A stretch of 64,000 bases of DNA. Source: Chersky-806 sp038252255. GTDB taxonomy: Bacteria; Actinomycetota; Acidimicrobiia; IMCC26256; JAENVU01. A program made the position numbers and the translations under genes. The notes beneath the pieces were generated by a model. The model was given only the letters and a program-made list of their open reading frames with translations. It was not told the DNA's origin and made no database searches. The DNA is taken from positions 1 through 64,000 of the forward strand of contig JBBSAM010000009.1 in assembly GCA_038252255.1 (NCBI GenBank), given 5' to 3'. Shown here one piece after another: positions 8,166 to 17,454 of this stretch (its first letter is position 1; the number at the start of each line of letters is the position of its first letter).

Positions 8166-8819
8166 CTACCGACCACTCGCGCGGACTCCGTCCAGGGTCA
8201 GGCTGAGGTGCTCGGTGAGGTGGCGCACCGCGTCGTCCACGCGTCCCGCACACGCGTCGTCGCACAACGTCTGGTGCTCGGAGATGACGTCATGATGACC
8301 AGCCGGCGCGCCTACCGCGAGGACCTGGAAGCGCTGGGAATGGTCGGCCAGCTCGAGCACGAGCTCGAGGAGGCGTCCGTTGGTGCACCGCGCGAGCAGC
8401 GCGGCGTGGAAGTCGCGGTGCGCGTCGAGCGCGCCGACCAGATCCGTGCCCGCCCGCGCGAGTGCAGTGCCGTAGTGGGTGTGCGCGCGCCGGATGTCGG
8501 CGCGGTGCAGCTCGTCGGAGTGCTCGAGAGAGTCCCGCAACGCGCGCGGCTCCAATATCAGGCGCAGCTCGTAGACCTCCTCGGCGTCCCGGGGCGACGC
8601 CGACGCGACGCGAGCTCCTCGCTGCGGGCGGAGCTCGACCAGCCCCTCCGCCGCGAGGCGCTGGAACGCCTCGCGCAACGGCGTCGGGCTGACGGACCAG
8701 CGCGCGGCCAGGGCCGCCGCGGTGAGCTTCTCGCCGGGGGCCAGCTCGCCGCGCAGGATCGCCTCCCGGAGGCGGTCGTCGACCCAGTCGGCCCGGGTCT
8801 GGGGTGCCGTTGACGTCAT
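8166..8819 (-). CDS. GntR-family (FCD-type) transcriptional regulator
   Basis: A 217-aa regulator with an N-terminal winged helix-turn-helix (RWSVSPTPLREAFQRLAAEGLVELRPQRGARV, shown here in two parts: RWSVSPTPLREAFQRLAAEG then LVELRPQRGARV) and an all-helical C-terminal FCD-type ligand domain containing ELRLILEPRAL and AHRDFHAAL with metal-binding-type His residues. Such proteins sense small acids and repress adjacent catabolic genes. It is divergent from the FAH/VOC/monooxygenase cluster, with only 57 bp between start codons, so it very probably controls that cluster and itself. The ATG at 8819 lies 9 nt downstream of a perfect TATAAT, implying an almost leaderless mRNA. Confidence 0.9.
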   Translation of the reverse strand: MTSTAPQTRADWVDDRLREAILRGELAPGEKLTAAALAARWSVSPTPLREAFQRLAAEGLVELRPQRGARVASASPRDAEEVYELRLILEPRALRDSLEHSDELHRADIRRAHTHYGTALARAGTDLVGALDAHRDFHAALLARCTNGRLLELVLELADHSQRFQVLAVGAPAGHHDVISEHQTLCDDACAGRVDDAVRHLTEHLSLTLDGVRASGR

Positions 8820-8828
8820 CTTCAATAG

Positions 8829-8834
8829 ATTATA
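8829..8834 (-). promoter_or_regulatory. -10 box of the GntR regulator gene
   Basis: TATAAT on the minus strand, 9 nt before the ATG at 8819, would place transcription start about 2 nt from the start codon. The surrounding GATCGTATAATCTAT is partly symmetrical and could also serve as the regulator's own operator. The -35 match is poor. Confidence 0.5.
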
Positions 8835-8876
8835 CGATCCGAGCCGCCTCATCGACCACCGCACCGAGGAGATCCG

Positions 8877-9734
8877 ATGCGACTCGCCCGATTCGCCGAC
8901 CCCGACGGCACCGCGGCCACCGGTGTGGTCATGGGCGAAGAGGTCGCCGACCTCGGCCCGGTCGATCCGATCACTCTGCTCCGAGCCGGGCCGGCGGCCG
9001 CCGCGGCCACGGCCGCCGGTGCGCGCCGATTCCCGCTCGCCGACGTGCGACTGCTCGCCCCGATCCCCCGCCCGCCCAAATTCCTCGCGATCGGCCTGAA
9101 CTACTCGGACCACATCGCCGAGGCGGGCCTGCAGGTACCCGAGTTCCCCGTCTTCTTCAACAAGCAGACGACGTGCGTGGTGGGTCCCGGCGACGCGATC
9201 CACATCCCGCGTGTCTCGGCACTGGTGGACTACGAGGGCGAGCTCGGTGTCGTGATCGGTCGCCGCTGCCGCCACGTCCCGGCGGCGCGCGCGCACGAAG
9301 TGATCGCGGGCTACACGATCGTCAACGACGTAACGGTGCGCGACTGGCAGTTCAAGGCACCGACGATGACCATCGGCAAGAGCTTCGACACCCACGGACC
9401 GGTCGGCCCGTGGATCGTCACCGCGGACGAGATCGCCGATCCGCACGATCTGCGCATCCGAACCTGGGTGAACGAAGCACTGCTCCAGGACGCGTCGACG
9501 AAGGAGATGATCTTCGACTGCGCGCAGCAGATCGAGACCCTCTCGACCGCGTTCACGTTGGAGCCCGGGGACCTGATCGCGACGGGCACCCCTGCCGGCG
9601 TCGGCATCGTGCGGAAGCCGCCGGTGTGGCTCCAGCCCGGCGACTCCGTCCGCGTGGAGATCGAAGGCATCGGTGTGCTGGAGAATCACGTCATCGCCGA
9701 GCCCGAGGACACGGCCTTCATCGAGGGGAGCTGA
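8877..9734 (+). CDS. fumarylacetoacetate hydrolase-family protein
   Basis: A 285-aa FAH-superfamily enzyme, the group that includes 2-hydroxypenta-2,4-dienoate hydratases, fumarylpyruvate hydrolases and decarboxylases of aromatic catabolism. Family marks are FLAIGLNYSDHIAEAG, the metal-binding E-x-E pair in VDYEGELGVVIG, the GYTIVNDVTVRDWQ segment, and TLEPGDLIATGTPAGVG near the C-terminus. The ATG at 8877 has GAGGAG just upstream. It starts a three-gene run with a VOC dioxygenase (3 bp later) and a flavin monooxygenase, so it probably processes a ring-cleavage product. The exact reaction cannot be fixed from sequence. Confidence 0.88.
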   Translation: MRLARFADPDGTAATGVVMGEEVADLGPVDPITLLRAGPAAAAATAAGARRFPLADVRLLAPIPRPPKFLAIGLNYSDHIAEAGLQVPEFPVFFNKQTTCVVGPGDAIHIPRVSALVDYEGELGVVIGRRCRHVPAARAHEVIAGYTIVNDVTVRDWQFKAPTMTIGKSFDTHGPVGPWIVTADEIADPHDLRIRTWVNEALLQDASTKEMIFDCAQQIETLSTAFTLEPGDLIATGTPAGVGIVRKPPVWLQPGDSVRVEIEGIGVLENHVIAEPEDTAFIEGS

Positions 9735-9737
9735 GCG

Positions 9738-10649
9738 ATGGGCATGCACCGCCTCACCCGGATCACGATCGGCGTGCCCGACGTCGAAGCCGTCACCGGC
9801 TTCTACCGCGACTTCGGGCTGGCCGAGACCGCGAGCGGTGCGCTCGCGACCCGTGACGGCGGTGAGCAGCTCCGCCTGGTCGAAGCTCCCCAACGCCGGC
9901 TCGTGGAGCTCGGGATCGGCGTCGAGAACCCCGACGATCTCGATCGCATCGAACGAGCCCTCCCTGAGCTCGGGGCCGAATCACGCAAGGTCGACGGCGC
10001 GCTGCACACGATCGAGCCCGTGACCGCGACGCGGGTCGTCCTCACGGTCGCGCCACTGCTCGAGCAGGAGGCGAGCCCGCGGCCGACGGTGAACCGGCCC
10101 GGAAGCATCGAACGGACCAACGATCGGGCCGCGGGGCTCGACCGGCCGAATCAGTCCGACGCCGCGCCGGTGCAGCCGCGCAAGCTCGGCCACGTCGTGC
10201 TCGGGTCGCCGGACCAGGAGGCCACGCAACGGTTCTTCACCGAGGGGCTCGGCTTCAAGGTCAGCGACTCGATCGCGGGCATCGCCGCGTTCCTCCGCTG
10301 CTCGACCGATCACCACAACCTGCTGGTGCAGGGCGCACCCATCACCTACCTGCATCACACGTCGTGGCAGGTCGACGACGTGGACGACATCGGTCGGGCC
10401 GCCACCGCGATGCTCGATGCCGATCCGAAGCGCCAGGTCTGGGGGCTGGGTCGCCACTACATCGGCTCGAACTTCTTCTGGTACCTGCGGGACCCGGCCG
10501 GCAACTTCGCGGAGTACTACAGCGACCTCGACGTCATCGACGACGAATGGCACCCGACCGCCATCGCGGACCGCCGGGCGCTGTACGCCTGGGGACCGCC
10601 GGTTCCCGACGAGTTCCTCCTGCCGGTGGACCTCGCGTCACTCGCGTGA
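9738..10649 (+). CDS. VOC-family extradiol-type ring-cleavage dioxygenase
   Basis: A 303-aa protein with two vicinal-oxygen-chelate modules. The C-terminal module carries the type I extradiol metal set: His in LGHVVLGSPD, His in YLHHTSWQVDD and Glu in NFAEYYSDL. The N-terminal module lacks these residues and is structural, as in catechol 2,3-dioxygenases. It should open a catechol-type ring next to the hydroxyls using Fe(II) and O2. Its position between the FAH protein and a hydroxylase supports this. The stop overlaps the next GTG by 4 bp. A glyoxalase-like non-dioxygenase is the main alternative. Confidence 0.82.
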   Translation: MGMHRLTRITIGVPDVEAVTGFYRDFGLAETASGALATRDGGEQLRLVEAPQRRLVELGIGVENPDDLDRIERALPELGAESRKVDGALHTIEPVTATRVVLTVAPLLEQEASPRPTVNRPGSIERTNDRAAGLDRPNQSDAAPVQPRKLGHVVLGSPDQEATQRFFTEGLGFKVSDSIAGIAAFLRCSTDHHNLLVQGAPITYLHHTSWQVDDVDDIGRAATAMLDADPKRQVWGLGRHYIGSNFFWYLRDPAGNFAEYYSDLDVIDDEWHPTAIADRRALYAWGPPVPDEFLLPVDLASLA

Positions 10650-12118
10650 ATGACCCATCCGGCTTTCTGGACGTCGCCGTCATCGGCTGCGGTCCGGTAG
10701 GCGCGACGTTCACGAATCTCCTGGCCCAGCGCGGGTTGCGCGTCGCCGCCTTCGACCGCGAGACCGACGTCTACCACCTACCGCGGGCCGCGCACTTCGA
10801 CGGCGAGATCATGCGGGTCTTCCAAGGTCTCGGAATCGCCGGAGCCGTGCTGCCCGCCACCGCGCCGATCGACGGCATGCACTTCCTCAACGCCGCGGGT
10901 GAGCGGCTGTTCGGCTACGACGTCACCGACGAGGTCGGTCCGATGGGCTGGGCCGGGAACTACATGTTCACGCAGCCGGAGCTCGAACGGGTGTTGCGGG
11001 AGCGGCTCTCGTGCTGCCCTGCCGCGAGCCTCTTCCTCGGGCACGAGATCACCGCGATCACCGAGCTCCCCAACCGGGTGGTGCTCGACGTGCGCAGCTG
11101 CGCGGACGGGGCGGAGCGCACGGTTGCGGCGCGGTACGTCGTCGGCTGCGACGGGGCCCGGTCGCTGACCCGCAAGACCATCGGTGCCGCGCTGCGCGAC
11201 TACGAGTTCGACCAGCCCTGGCTCGTCGTCGACTCACTGCCGCGCCGGCCGCTGGACCTGCCCCGGGTCGCGGTGCAGTACTGCGATCCCGCCCGCCCGG
11301 CCACGTTCATCCCGTTCGGCCGGAGCCGCGCGCGCTGGGAGATCATGCTGCTCGACGGTGAGACCGCGGCCGGCGTCGAGCGGCCGGAGCGCATCCGTCA
11401 GCTGCTCGCGCCCTGGGTGGATGTCGACGACCTCGAGATGATCCGGGCCGTCGTCTACACGTTCCACGGGCTGGTGGCCGAGCAGTGGCGACGCGGGCGG
11501 GTGTTCCTGATGGGCGACGCCGCGCACCAGATGCCGCCGTTCCTCGGCCAGGGCATGTGTGCCGGCATCCGCGACGCCGCGAACCTTGCGTGGAAGCTCG
11601 ACCTCGTGCTCCAGGGCCGAGCGCCGGAGGACCTGCTCGACACGTACGAGTCCGAGCGCGCGCCGCACGTCCGCACGATCATCGAGATGGCGGTCGCCAT
11701 CGGCCGCATCATCCAGACAACGGACCCGCAGGTCGCCGCCGAGCGAGACGCGCAGTTCCGCGACAACGCGGGCGCGGGCGTCGGCCCGATCGGCATGCCG
11801 CCGCTCGGTGCCGGACTCGTCGCCGACGGAGGGGGTGAGCCGATCCCGCAACCGGACCGCTTGGACGACGAGCTCGGCCTCGGGTTCGCCGTGGTCACAC
11901 CGGACCTCGCGCTGCTCGACGCATGCGACGACACCCGCGCCACGTGGGCCAAGGCCGGGATCACGATCCATCCCTCCCCCGGGCTGGCCCCATGGTTCCG
12001 GCAGCACGGCGCGCACGCGGCCATCGTGCGCCCGGACCGCTACGTGTACGGGCTCGCCCGGGCCCCGGGCGACCTCGATGCGCTCACCGCCGCGCTCACC
12101 ACGGCACTCTGCCTCTGA
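10646..12118 (+). CDS. FAD-dependent aromatic monooxygenase (MhpA-like)
   Basis: A 490-aa class A flavoprotein hydroxylase. The FAD-binding GxGxxG is G14-C-G16-P-V-G19 in DVAVIGCGPVG; the DG motif is CDGARSLTRKTIG; and the second FAD motif is FLMGDAAHQMPPFLGQGMC. The closest family pattern is 3-(3-hydroxyphenyl)propionate hydroxylase (MhpA) and relatives, which hydroxylate a phenol to a catechol with NAD(P)H and O2. Translation is coupled to the dioxygenase by a GTGA overlap, so the pair would hydroxylate and then cleave the ring. The aromatic substrate is not determined by the sequence. Confidence 0.9.
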   Translation: MNDPSGFLDVAVIGCGPVGATFTNLLAQRGLRVAAFDRETDVYHLPRAAHFDGEIMRVFQGLGIAGAVLPATAPIDGMHFLNAAGERLFGYDVTDEVGPMGWAGNYMFTQPELERVLRERLSCCPAASLFLGHEITAITELPNRVVLDVRSCADGAERTVAARYVVGCDGARSLTRKTIGAALRDYEFDQPWLVVDSLPRRPLDLPRVAVQYCDPARPATFIPFGRSRARWEIMLLDGETAAGVERPERIRQLLAPWVDVDDLEMIRAVVYTFHGLVAEQWRRGRVFLMGDAAHQMPPFLGQGMCAGIRDAANLAWKLDLVLQGRAPEDLLDTYESERAPHVRTIIEMAVAIGRIIQTTDPQVAAERDAQFRDNAGAGVGPIGMPPLGAGLVADGGGEPIPQPDRLDDELGLGFAVVTPDLALLDACDDTRATWAKAGITIHPSPGLAPWFRQHGAHAAIVRPDRYVYGLARAPGDLDALTAALTTALCL

Positions 12119-12138
12119 CCGGGTCTTCGCGCTTGGGG

Positions 12139-12173
12139 CGTTCGGCCTCGGTCCGTTGCCCCCGGCCCGAACG
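12139..12173. terminator. weak hairpin between convergent genes
   Basis: A 7-bp inverted repeat, CGTTCGG and CCGAACG, with a 21-nt loop, lies in the 58-bp gap between the convergent monooxygenase and membrane-protein genes. There is no T tract; the position is the main support. Confidence 0.3.
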
Positions 12174-12176
12174 AGC

Positions 12177-13967
12177 TCAGCCCGAGCCCTTCGGCTCCAC
12201 CAAGTACACCGCAACCTCTTCGGCCGGAGCGTGCAAGCCTCTGCGAGCGAGCCGCAGCAGCGCGTCCCGGCCGGCTCCGGGCGGGGTGCGCTCCGCCTCG
12301 GCGACAAGGTCCTGGATCGAGCGCCGGTCGGCCGCCGTGAGGGCGCGTTCGTAGTGCGCGATGAGCGGCCCCGGTGGTGTGGAAGACCGAATCTCGTCCG
12401 TGCCGAGCACCACGACCAGACGGGCACGGTACGGGCCGCCGTCGTCGCTGCGCCGCGCGCCGTAGACAACCGGCTGCGCCGGCGTCACCTTCACCGGGAT
12501 GCCGTGCCGTTCGAGCGCGAGAGCGATGCCCGGCGCGATGATCCCGCCCTTCGACGTGTCGATCAGCACGGGTCCGCTCCCACGCGGCAGGTTCTCGAGC
12601 ACCTCGCTGCCGAGCGTTCGCTCCCGCTGCTGCTGCAGGGCAAACGGTGTTCCGGCATCGAGCGCGTCGACCGTCTCCATCACGGAGATGACCACGAGGA
12701 CCACCGCGCAGACGGGCGCGGCGACTCGCAGGACCGCGGCGCGGCGCGACATCGGGACTGCGAGCCAGAGACCCTGCAGCAGCAGCATGCCGAGGGCGGC
12801 TCCGAGCACCCACGTCCACCGGTTGAGGTACGGGAACACGATGTCGACGATGTTGCTGACCGCCAGGAGCGCGGTGCCCAACCCCACCGCGATGAGGGCG
12901 CCGAACCAGATGGTCTCCGACGCGCTCGCATCAGCGGCTCGACGCCGGACCGCGACGACGGTCGCCGCGACTCCGAAGGCGAGCCACACCGCCAGCCACC
13001 AGCGCGGCTCGAGGAACGCGTTCCCGAACACCGCGTTGCCGCGGGGACCGAGGATCCATTCCGGTCGCGGGCCCCACTGCAGGCCCAACACCTTGAGCGC
13101 AGTGCCGAAACCCGCCGTCTTTCGGCCGGCGGTGAAGAACTCGAACAGCTTCTGCAGGTTGCCGTCGTGCCGAACGAACGTGCCGTACGCGACCGGGAGC
13201 CACAACACGACGAAGACCGCGGCGGACACCCCGACGGCCTTCGCCAACCTGATCCGCCATTCGCGCCGGGTCGCGCCCTCCATGCGCAGCCCGTGCACGA
13301 TCAGGCCGACGATCGCGACGACGAGCAGGGCTACGGCTTCGAGAGCCAGTCCGACGTGGCTCTGGATCGTGAAGCTCGCGACCCCGATCGCGATCGGCAG
13401 CAGCCAGACGTCACCAACGGCGATGGACCATGCGAGCAGGAGCAGCAGGAGCAGAGGGAGCACGGGGAGATACGGGTTCCACGGGTTGCGCAGCAGGTCC
13501 GCGCCGAGCGCGTGTGTCAGCAAGCCGACCGGGAGCAACACCGTCAGCACGATCGGCAGCCGCCCCCGCCGGTAGGCCACCCAGGCCACCGCGGCAATCG
13601 TGGCCGCGTTGACGGCCAGCGCCGTGATGTGCATCGAGATCGAGCGCGATCCCAGCAGCTTGTACGGCACCGCGAGGACGTAGAACAGGAGCGGCCCGGG
13701 ATGATTCCATCCGAAGCGCGAATACGGACCGACGAAGACCCCGTGACGCAATGCGTCGCGCGCCTGGAGCTCGAAGATCGCCCAGTCGACCGGCGGCCGG
13801 TAGGAATCGCCGACCGCGAACCACAGGTACACGGCCGACACCAGGAGCGGGAGCACGAGCAGCGCGACGAAGAGCACCGTCCACCAGCGGTCGCGCGACC
13901 TGCGTTCCGGGGTGGGCGTCGCAACCTCGGGCCGTGCCTGCGGCTCGTTCCTCTCGTCGGTCAGCAC
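12177..13967 (-). CDS. polytopic membrane protein, GT-C-like
   Basis: A 596-aa integral membrane protein with about ten or more hydrophobic segments, a short cytoplasmic N-terminus rich in charged residues, and a periplasmic-type first loop containing VDWAIFELQARDALR and GWNHPGPLLFY. The acidic residues in the first loop and the overall layout recall GT-C polyprenyl-phosphate glycosyltransferases, but no decisive motif is visible, so this is only a resemblance. The C-terminal ~170 residues are soluble. It begins with GTG at 13967, 53 bp after the thiolase-like gene on the same strand, and may be transcribed with it or alone. Confidence 0.7.
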   Translation of the reverse strand: MLTDERNEPQARPEVATPTPERRSRDRWWTVLFVALLVLPLLVSAVYLWFAVGDSYRPPVDWAIFELQARDALRHGVFVGPYSRFGWNHPGPLLFYVLAVPYKLLGSRSISMHITALAVNAATIAAVAWVAYRRGRLPIVLTVLLPVGLLTHALGADLLRNPWNPYLPVLPLLLLLLLAWSIAVGDVWLLPIAIGVASFTIQSHVGLALEAVALLVVAIVGLIVHGLRMEGATRREWRIRLAKAVGVSAAVFVVLWLPVAYGTFVRHDGNLQKLFEFFTAGRKTAGFGTALKVLGLQWGPRPEWILGPRGNAVFGNAFLEPRWWLAVWLAFGVAATVVAVRRRAADASASETIWFGALIAVGLGTALLAVSNIVDIVFPYLNRWTWVLGAALGMLLLQGLWLAVPMSRRAAVLRVAAPVCAVVLVVISVMETVDALDAGTPFALQQQRERTLGSEVLENLPRGSGPVLIDTSKGGIIAPGIALALERHGIPVKVTPAQPVVYGARRSDDGGPYRARLVVVLGTDEIRSSTPPGPLIAHYERALTAADRRSIQDLVAEAERTPPGAGRDALLRLARRGLHAPAEEVAVYLVEPKGSG

Positions 13968-14020
13968 CGGCCCGCAACCCTAGTGATCAGCCTCGCGGGC
14001 GCCACGGCAGCGTCCGCGGG

Positions 14021-15493
14021 TCAGTCCGCCACGAAGGTGCCCGGCGCCACCACCCGCACGCGCCGGCCCACCCAGTCGGATCCCGTCATGGCGGACGCGA
14101 TACCCACATCGGTGCTGCGGGCAACCGTCCGTCCGCCCTCGACGTCCAGCACCGCCACCGCGCGCGAGGGTTCTTCGCCGGTGAACACGACCGTGTTCGC
14201 GACGATCGTCGCCGGTCCGGTGGCGTCCGGCAGGAGGTCGAGCACCTTCGTGCGTGCCTTCGCTTCCTTCGTCACCTCGGTAGCGCGGAACTCCCCCGGA
14301 GGCGGCGACGCAGACCACAGCGACGCGCCCGGCTTGGTGAGTATGGCGCTTACCGACGTGATCAGACCGGTGTCGCCGGGTGCGTCACGCAACCGGCCGA
14401 CGAGCGGAACAAGGCCCTGCAGCACCGAGCTGTTGAGCGGGCCGCCACCGAAGGTCATCCCGCCCGAGACGGTGAGCTCGCCGTCGACCGGGAGACCGAG
14501 CGCGTCCGCCTGCACCTGCACCGCGGCCGGGAAGCAGCTGTAGAGCTCGACGACCGCCGGGACGATCGCGTCGCCCCCCGTGAGCCCGAGCGCGTCGGCC
14601 ACCGCTTCGAACGCCGGCCAGCGGTGGACCTCGGCCCGGCGCGGCATCGGGACCATCTGGTTGGACTCCGCGGCGGCGTGCGCGAACACCCACCGCTCCC
14701 GCGGGACCCCGAGAGAGGTCGCGGTCTCGGCGGCCATGAGAACGGCGGCCGCGGACTGGTCCACGTTCCACTGGGAGCACAGCAGCTTCGTGTACGGGGT
14801 CGCGAGCATCCGGTTCTCCGGGGTTACCGTCGCGATCGCGTCGGCACTCAGACCACGCTGGTCCCAGGCAATGTCGTTCGCGGCGGCGACGCGAGCGAAC
14901 CGGGCCCAGAGCGCGGCCACGTGCCGGCGCTGCTCGTCCGGATTGCGGTGGGCCTCGTGCGCGAGGGCGCTCTCGATGACCGCGTACTGGTGCGCGGGCA
15001 TTGCGAGGTCACGTTCGATCTCGGTCGCGGTGTAGATCTCGTCTGCGGGCCGCAGCTCTTCGTCCGGAGAGCCGTGCGAGGGATCGGGGTCGTCGAGCAC
15101 GACGCCGGTCTTGGCCGCGAGCACCGCGCGCCGCTTGGCCTCCGCACCACACACGAGGACGACGTCCGCGGCGCCAGTGGCGATCTCCTGCGCGGCATGG
15201 GTCAAGATCGTCTGCTGCAGCACACCCACGTGAGCGAGGACGCTCCGCGCCTCGGTGGCACCGAGGCGCGCCGCTACCGCCCGGCCGGGATCGCGATACG
15301 ACCAGATCCCTTCGGGCACCAGCACGAGATCGGTCCGACCCAGCACCCCCTGAGCTCCGCAGTCATCTCCGGCGCGCTCGGCCGCTTGGACCATGAGCTC
15401 GAGCGCGTCCAGCGCATCCGCGGCTGCCGTGGCGCGCTGGGTGACCGCGCCGACCCCGACGAGGACCGGCGCGCGCGGGTCGACGTCGCTCAC
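14021..15493 (-). CDS. thiolase-like protein lacking the catalytic cysteine
   Basis: A 490-aa thiolase-fold protein of the acetyl-CoA acetyltransferase/SCP2-thiolase-like group. The N-terminal domain reads VLVGVGAVTQRA and has the strand AADVVLVCGAEAK, but at the position where thiolases carry the nucleophilic Cys the sequence is HVGVLQQTILTHAAQE. The C-terminal GHP motif is also replaced, by GGMTFGGGPLN. It is therefore unlikely to be a normal thiolase; some SCP2-like relatives act as aldolases or partner subunits, but these usually pair with DUF35 proteins, not seen here. It is the last or penultimate gene of the aldehyde dehydrogenase/luciferase-like operon and begins with GTG 5 bp after the preceding stop. 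Confidence 0.82.
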   Translation of the reverse strand: MSDVDPRAPVLVGVGAVTQRATAAADALDALELMVQAAERAGDDCGAQGVLGRTDLVLVPEGIWSYRDPGRAVAARLGATEARSVLAHVGVLQQTILTHAAQEIATGAADVVLVCGAEAKRRAVLAAKTGVVLDDPDPSHGSPDEELRPADEIYTATEIERDLAMPAHQYAVIESALAHEAHRNPDEQRRHVAALWARFARVAAANDIAWDQRGLSADAIATVTPENRMLATPYTKLLCSQWNVDQSAAAVLMAAETATSLGVPRERWVFAHAAAESNQMVPMPRRAEVHRWPAFEAVADALGLTGGDAIVPAVVELYSCFPAAVQVQADALGLPVDGELTVSGGMTFGGGPLNSSVLQGLVPLVGRLRDAPGDTGLITSVSAILTKPGASLWSASPPPGEFRATEVTKEAKARTKVLDLLPDATGPATIVANTVVFTGEEPSRAVAVLDVEGGRTVARSTDVGIASAMTGSDWVGRRVRVVAPGTFVAD

Positions 15494-15498
15494 CGGAC

Positions 15499-16491
15499 TC
15501 AGGTGGCCGGTCGGATGCGCGGTGCGACCTCGCTCGCGAAGAGCTCGAGACTGGCCCAGGAGATGTCCGGGGGGAGCCCCCCGGCGAGCGGGTTGAACGT
15601 CAACGCGCCCATCGGCGAGACCTTTCCGGCTGCCTCCACCACCTGGTCGGGAGTACCGACGAGATACTGCGGGCTGGCCTTCAGATCCTCGATGCTGTCG
15701 GCGTCGACCATCGGCGTGGAGTGCTGCCCGCCGGTCTGGAAGCCGGCGTAGGTCTGCGCCTCGTAGAGCACGTAGGGCGCGATCTCAGCCCAGGCCCGCT
15801 CCGGGTCGTGACTCACGTGGACGAACGTCGGGCCGGACGGCGTCATCACGAACCCACCTTCGAACCCGGTCTTCGCGGCTTCGTCCGCGTACCACTCGCT
15901 CAGCCGCGGGTCCTCGTTCATCGGCATCATCGGGAGCTGCAGGCGCGCGGCACGGCGGGCCGCGACCTCGACACCGCCGCCCACCATGATGGTGGGGTGC
16001 GGCCGGCTCAGCGGCTTCGGTGTGACGTGGATCGTCCGTCCCTGCCACTCGAAGGGCTCACCGGTCCATGCCTTGAGCATGACGCCGACGTACTCCTCGA
16101 GGATCCTGCCGCGCTTTCCGATCTCTGCGCCCGCCATCTCGAACTCCTCGGGCCGGTACCCCGCGCCCGCAACGGTCCACACGCGCCCGCCGGTCGCGAT
16201 GTCGATCACCGCGAGCTGCTCGGCCAACCGGACCGGGTCGTGCAACGGGACGACGACGGCGCTCAGCAGCACCGGGATGCGCTCGGTCATGCCGGCGATC
16301 AGTGCGGCCATGGTGATCGGGGCGGGGAGCCAGCCATCGTCGAGCCCGTGATGCTCCGACACGACGGCGAAGTCCCAGCCCTGGCGGTCGGCCCACCGGA
16401 ATTGCTCCAGCGCGGCGCCGTAGATCTCGGCCGAGGAGGCCGGACCGAACGCGGGAGCCCGGAAGTCGTGGCGCATCACGAGCATCGGCAT
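15499..16491 (-). CDS. luciferase-like (LLM) oxidoreductase
   Basis: A 330-aa TIM-barrel flavin- or F420-dependent oxidoreductase of the bacterial luciferase-like family. Typical segments are QFRWADRQGWDFAVVSEHHG, the LLSAVVVPLHDPVRLAEQLAVID helix and TVGGG-type phosphate-binding HPTIMVGGGVEVAARRAA. Such enzymes transfer hydride from F420H2 or FMNH2, or act as monooxygenases. It is the third luciferase-like gene of a minus-strand operon. The cofactor is inferred from the actinobacterial context. Confidence 0.85.
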   Translation of the reverse strand: MPMLVMRHDFRAPAFGPASSAEIYGAALEQFRWADRQGWDFAVVSEHHGLDDGWLPAPITMAALIAGMTERIPVLLSAVVVPLHDPVRLAEQLAVIDIATGGRVWTVAGAGYRPEEFEMAGAEIGKRGRILEEYVGVMLKAWTGEPFEWQGRTIHVTPKPLSRPHPTIMVGGGVEVAARRAARLQLPMMPMNEDPRLSEWYADEAAKTGFEGGFVMTPSGPTFVHVSHDPERAWAEIAPYVLYEAQTYAGFQTGGQHSTPMVDADSIEDLKASPQYLVGTPDQVVEAAGKVSPMGALTFNPLAGGLPPDISWASLELFASEVAPRIRPAT

Positions 16492-16521
16492 GACGGAGCC
16501 CTTCAGATGGTGGGTGGGTAA

Positions 16522-17454
16522 TCAGCGGCTGAGGTGCGGGCCGACTTCGTCGCCGAAGCGGGCCATCTGGTCACAGAGCTCGTCGATCGAGCGGGTGGCG
16601 AAGCGCAGCTGCAGGTGGGAGATGCCCATCGCGCCGTACTCGTTCAGCTTGTCCACGATGCTCGCGGCGGATCCGCTGCGGGTGTACGGCGGAACGTCCC
16701 AGTCGGGCTCGCCGACGTAGACGTACTCGGTGATCACCCCGACCTCGATCGGCTCTCCGGGGCGCACCGCGTCGCGCTGCTCGTGAAGGTACGCGATCGA
16801 TTCGGGCATGAGCTTCTTCGGCGTGCCCTGCGGGATCCAACCGTCACCACGCTCGGCCACGCGCCGCAGCGCCGCCTTCGACGATCCGCCGATCCAGATC
16901 GGTGGACGCGGCTGCTGCACCGGGCGTGGCTTCAGGCCGACGTCGCCGACGTACTCGTGGGTCCAGGCTTCGACGATCCCGTCGATCGCCTCGTTGGTGA
17001 GCCGGCCGCGGTCGGCGAAGGAGATCCCGAGCGCCTCGAACTCCCCTTCGACGTGACCGGCGCCGACACCGAGGATCACCCGCCCGCCGGAGAGGTGGTC
17101 GAGCGTGGCGAACATCTTCGCGGTCTCGAGCGGGTGGCGATACGCGGCCACGAACACGTTCGTCATCAACCGGACCTGCCGGGTCTGACCCGCGATCCAA
17201 CCGAGCGTCGCGACGGGGTTGAACCACGTCGTCGACATCGTCTCGGCCTTCTCGCGCGGGATGGCGACATGGTCGCAGATGGCCGCGTAGAAGAAGCCCG
17301 CCTGGTCCGCCGCGATCGCCGCCCGGCGCAGGTCGTCGACTCCGCCTTCACGCTCCCAGGGCATCGAGGTCATGACGCTGAGGGCCTGGATCGGCAGCTG
17401 GATCCCGTAGGCCAGCCGGCCCTTCGGGATCACCGACACCGTGGAGGTGGTCAC
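16522..17454 (-). CDS. luciferase-like (LLM) F420-type oxidoreductase
   Basis: A 310-aa luciferase-like protein, with AAIAADQAGFFYAAICDHV at the first strand-helix, the canonical ATLDHLSGGRVILGVGAGHVEGEFEALG segment (in parts ATLDHLSGGRVILGVGAG and HVEGEFEALG), and PPIWIGGSSKAALRRVAERGDGW for phosphate binding. This arrangement matches F420-dependent LLM proteins annotated near steroid and lipid catabolic genes. The GTG start at 17454 overlaps the upstream stop by 4 bp, so it is co-translated with the gene before it. The substrate is unknown. Confidence 0.87.
   Translation of the reverse strand: MTTSTVSVIPKGRLAYGIQLPIQALSVMTSMPWEREGGVDDLRRAAIAADQAGFFYAAICDHVAIPREKAETMSTTWFNPVATLGWIAGQTRQVRLMTNVFVAAYRHPLETAKMFATLDHLSGGRVILGVGAGHVEGEFEALGISFADRGRLTNEAIDGIVEAWTHEYVGDVGLKPRPVQQPRPPIWIGGSSKAALRRVAERGDGWIPQGTPKKLMPESIAYLHEQRDAVRPGEPIEVGVITEYVYVGEPDWDVPPYTRSGSAASIVDKLNEYGAMGISHLQLRFATRSIDELCDQMARFGDEVGPHLSR

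Noticed and set aside
8811..8818. Perfect palindrome TGACGTCA at the start of the GntR gene
   Set aside because: An 8-bp palindrome is expected by chance in this length of DNA, and it overlaps the second and third codons of the gene.
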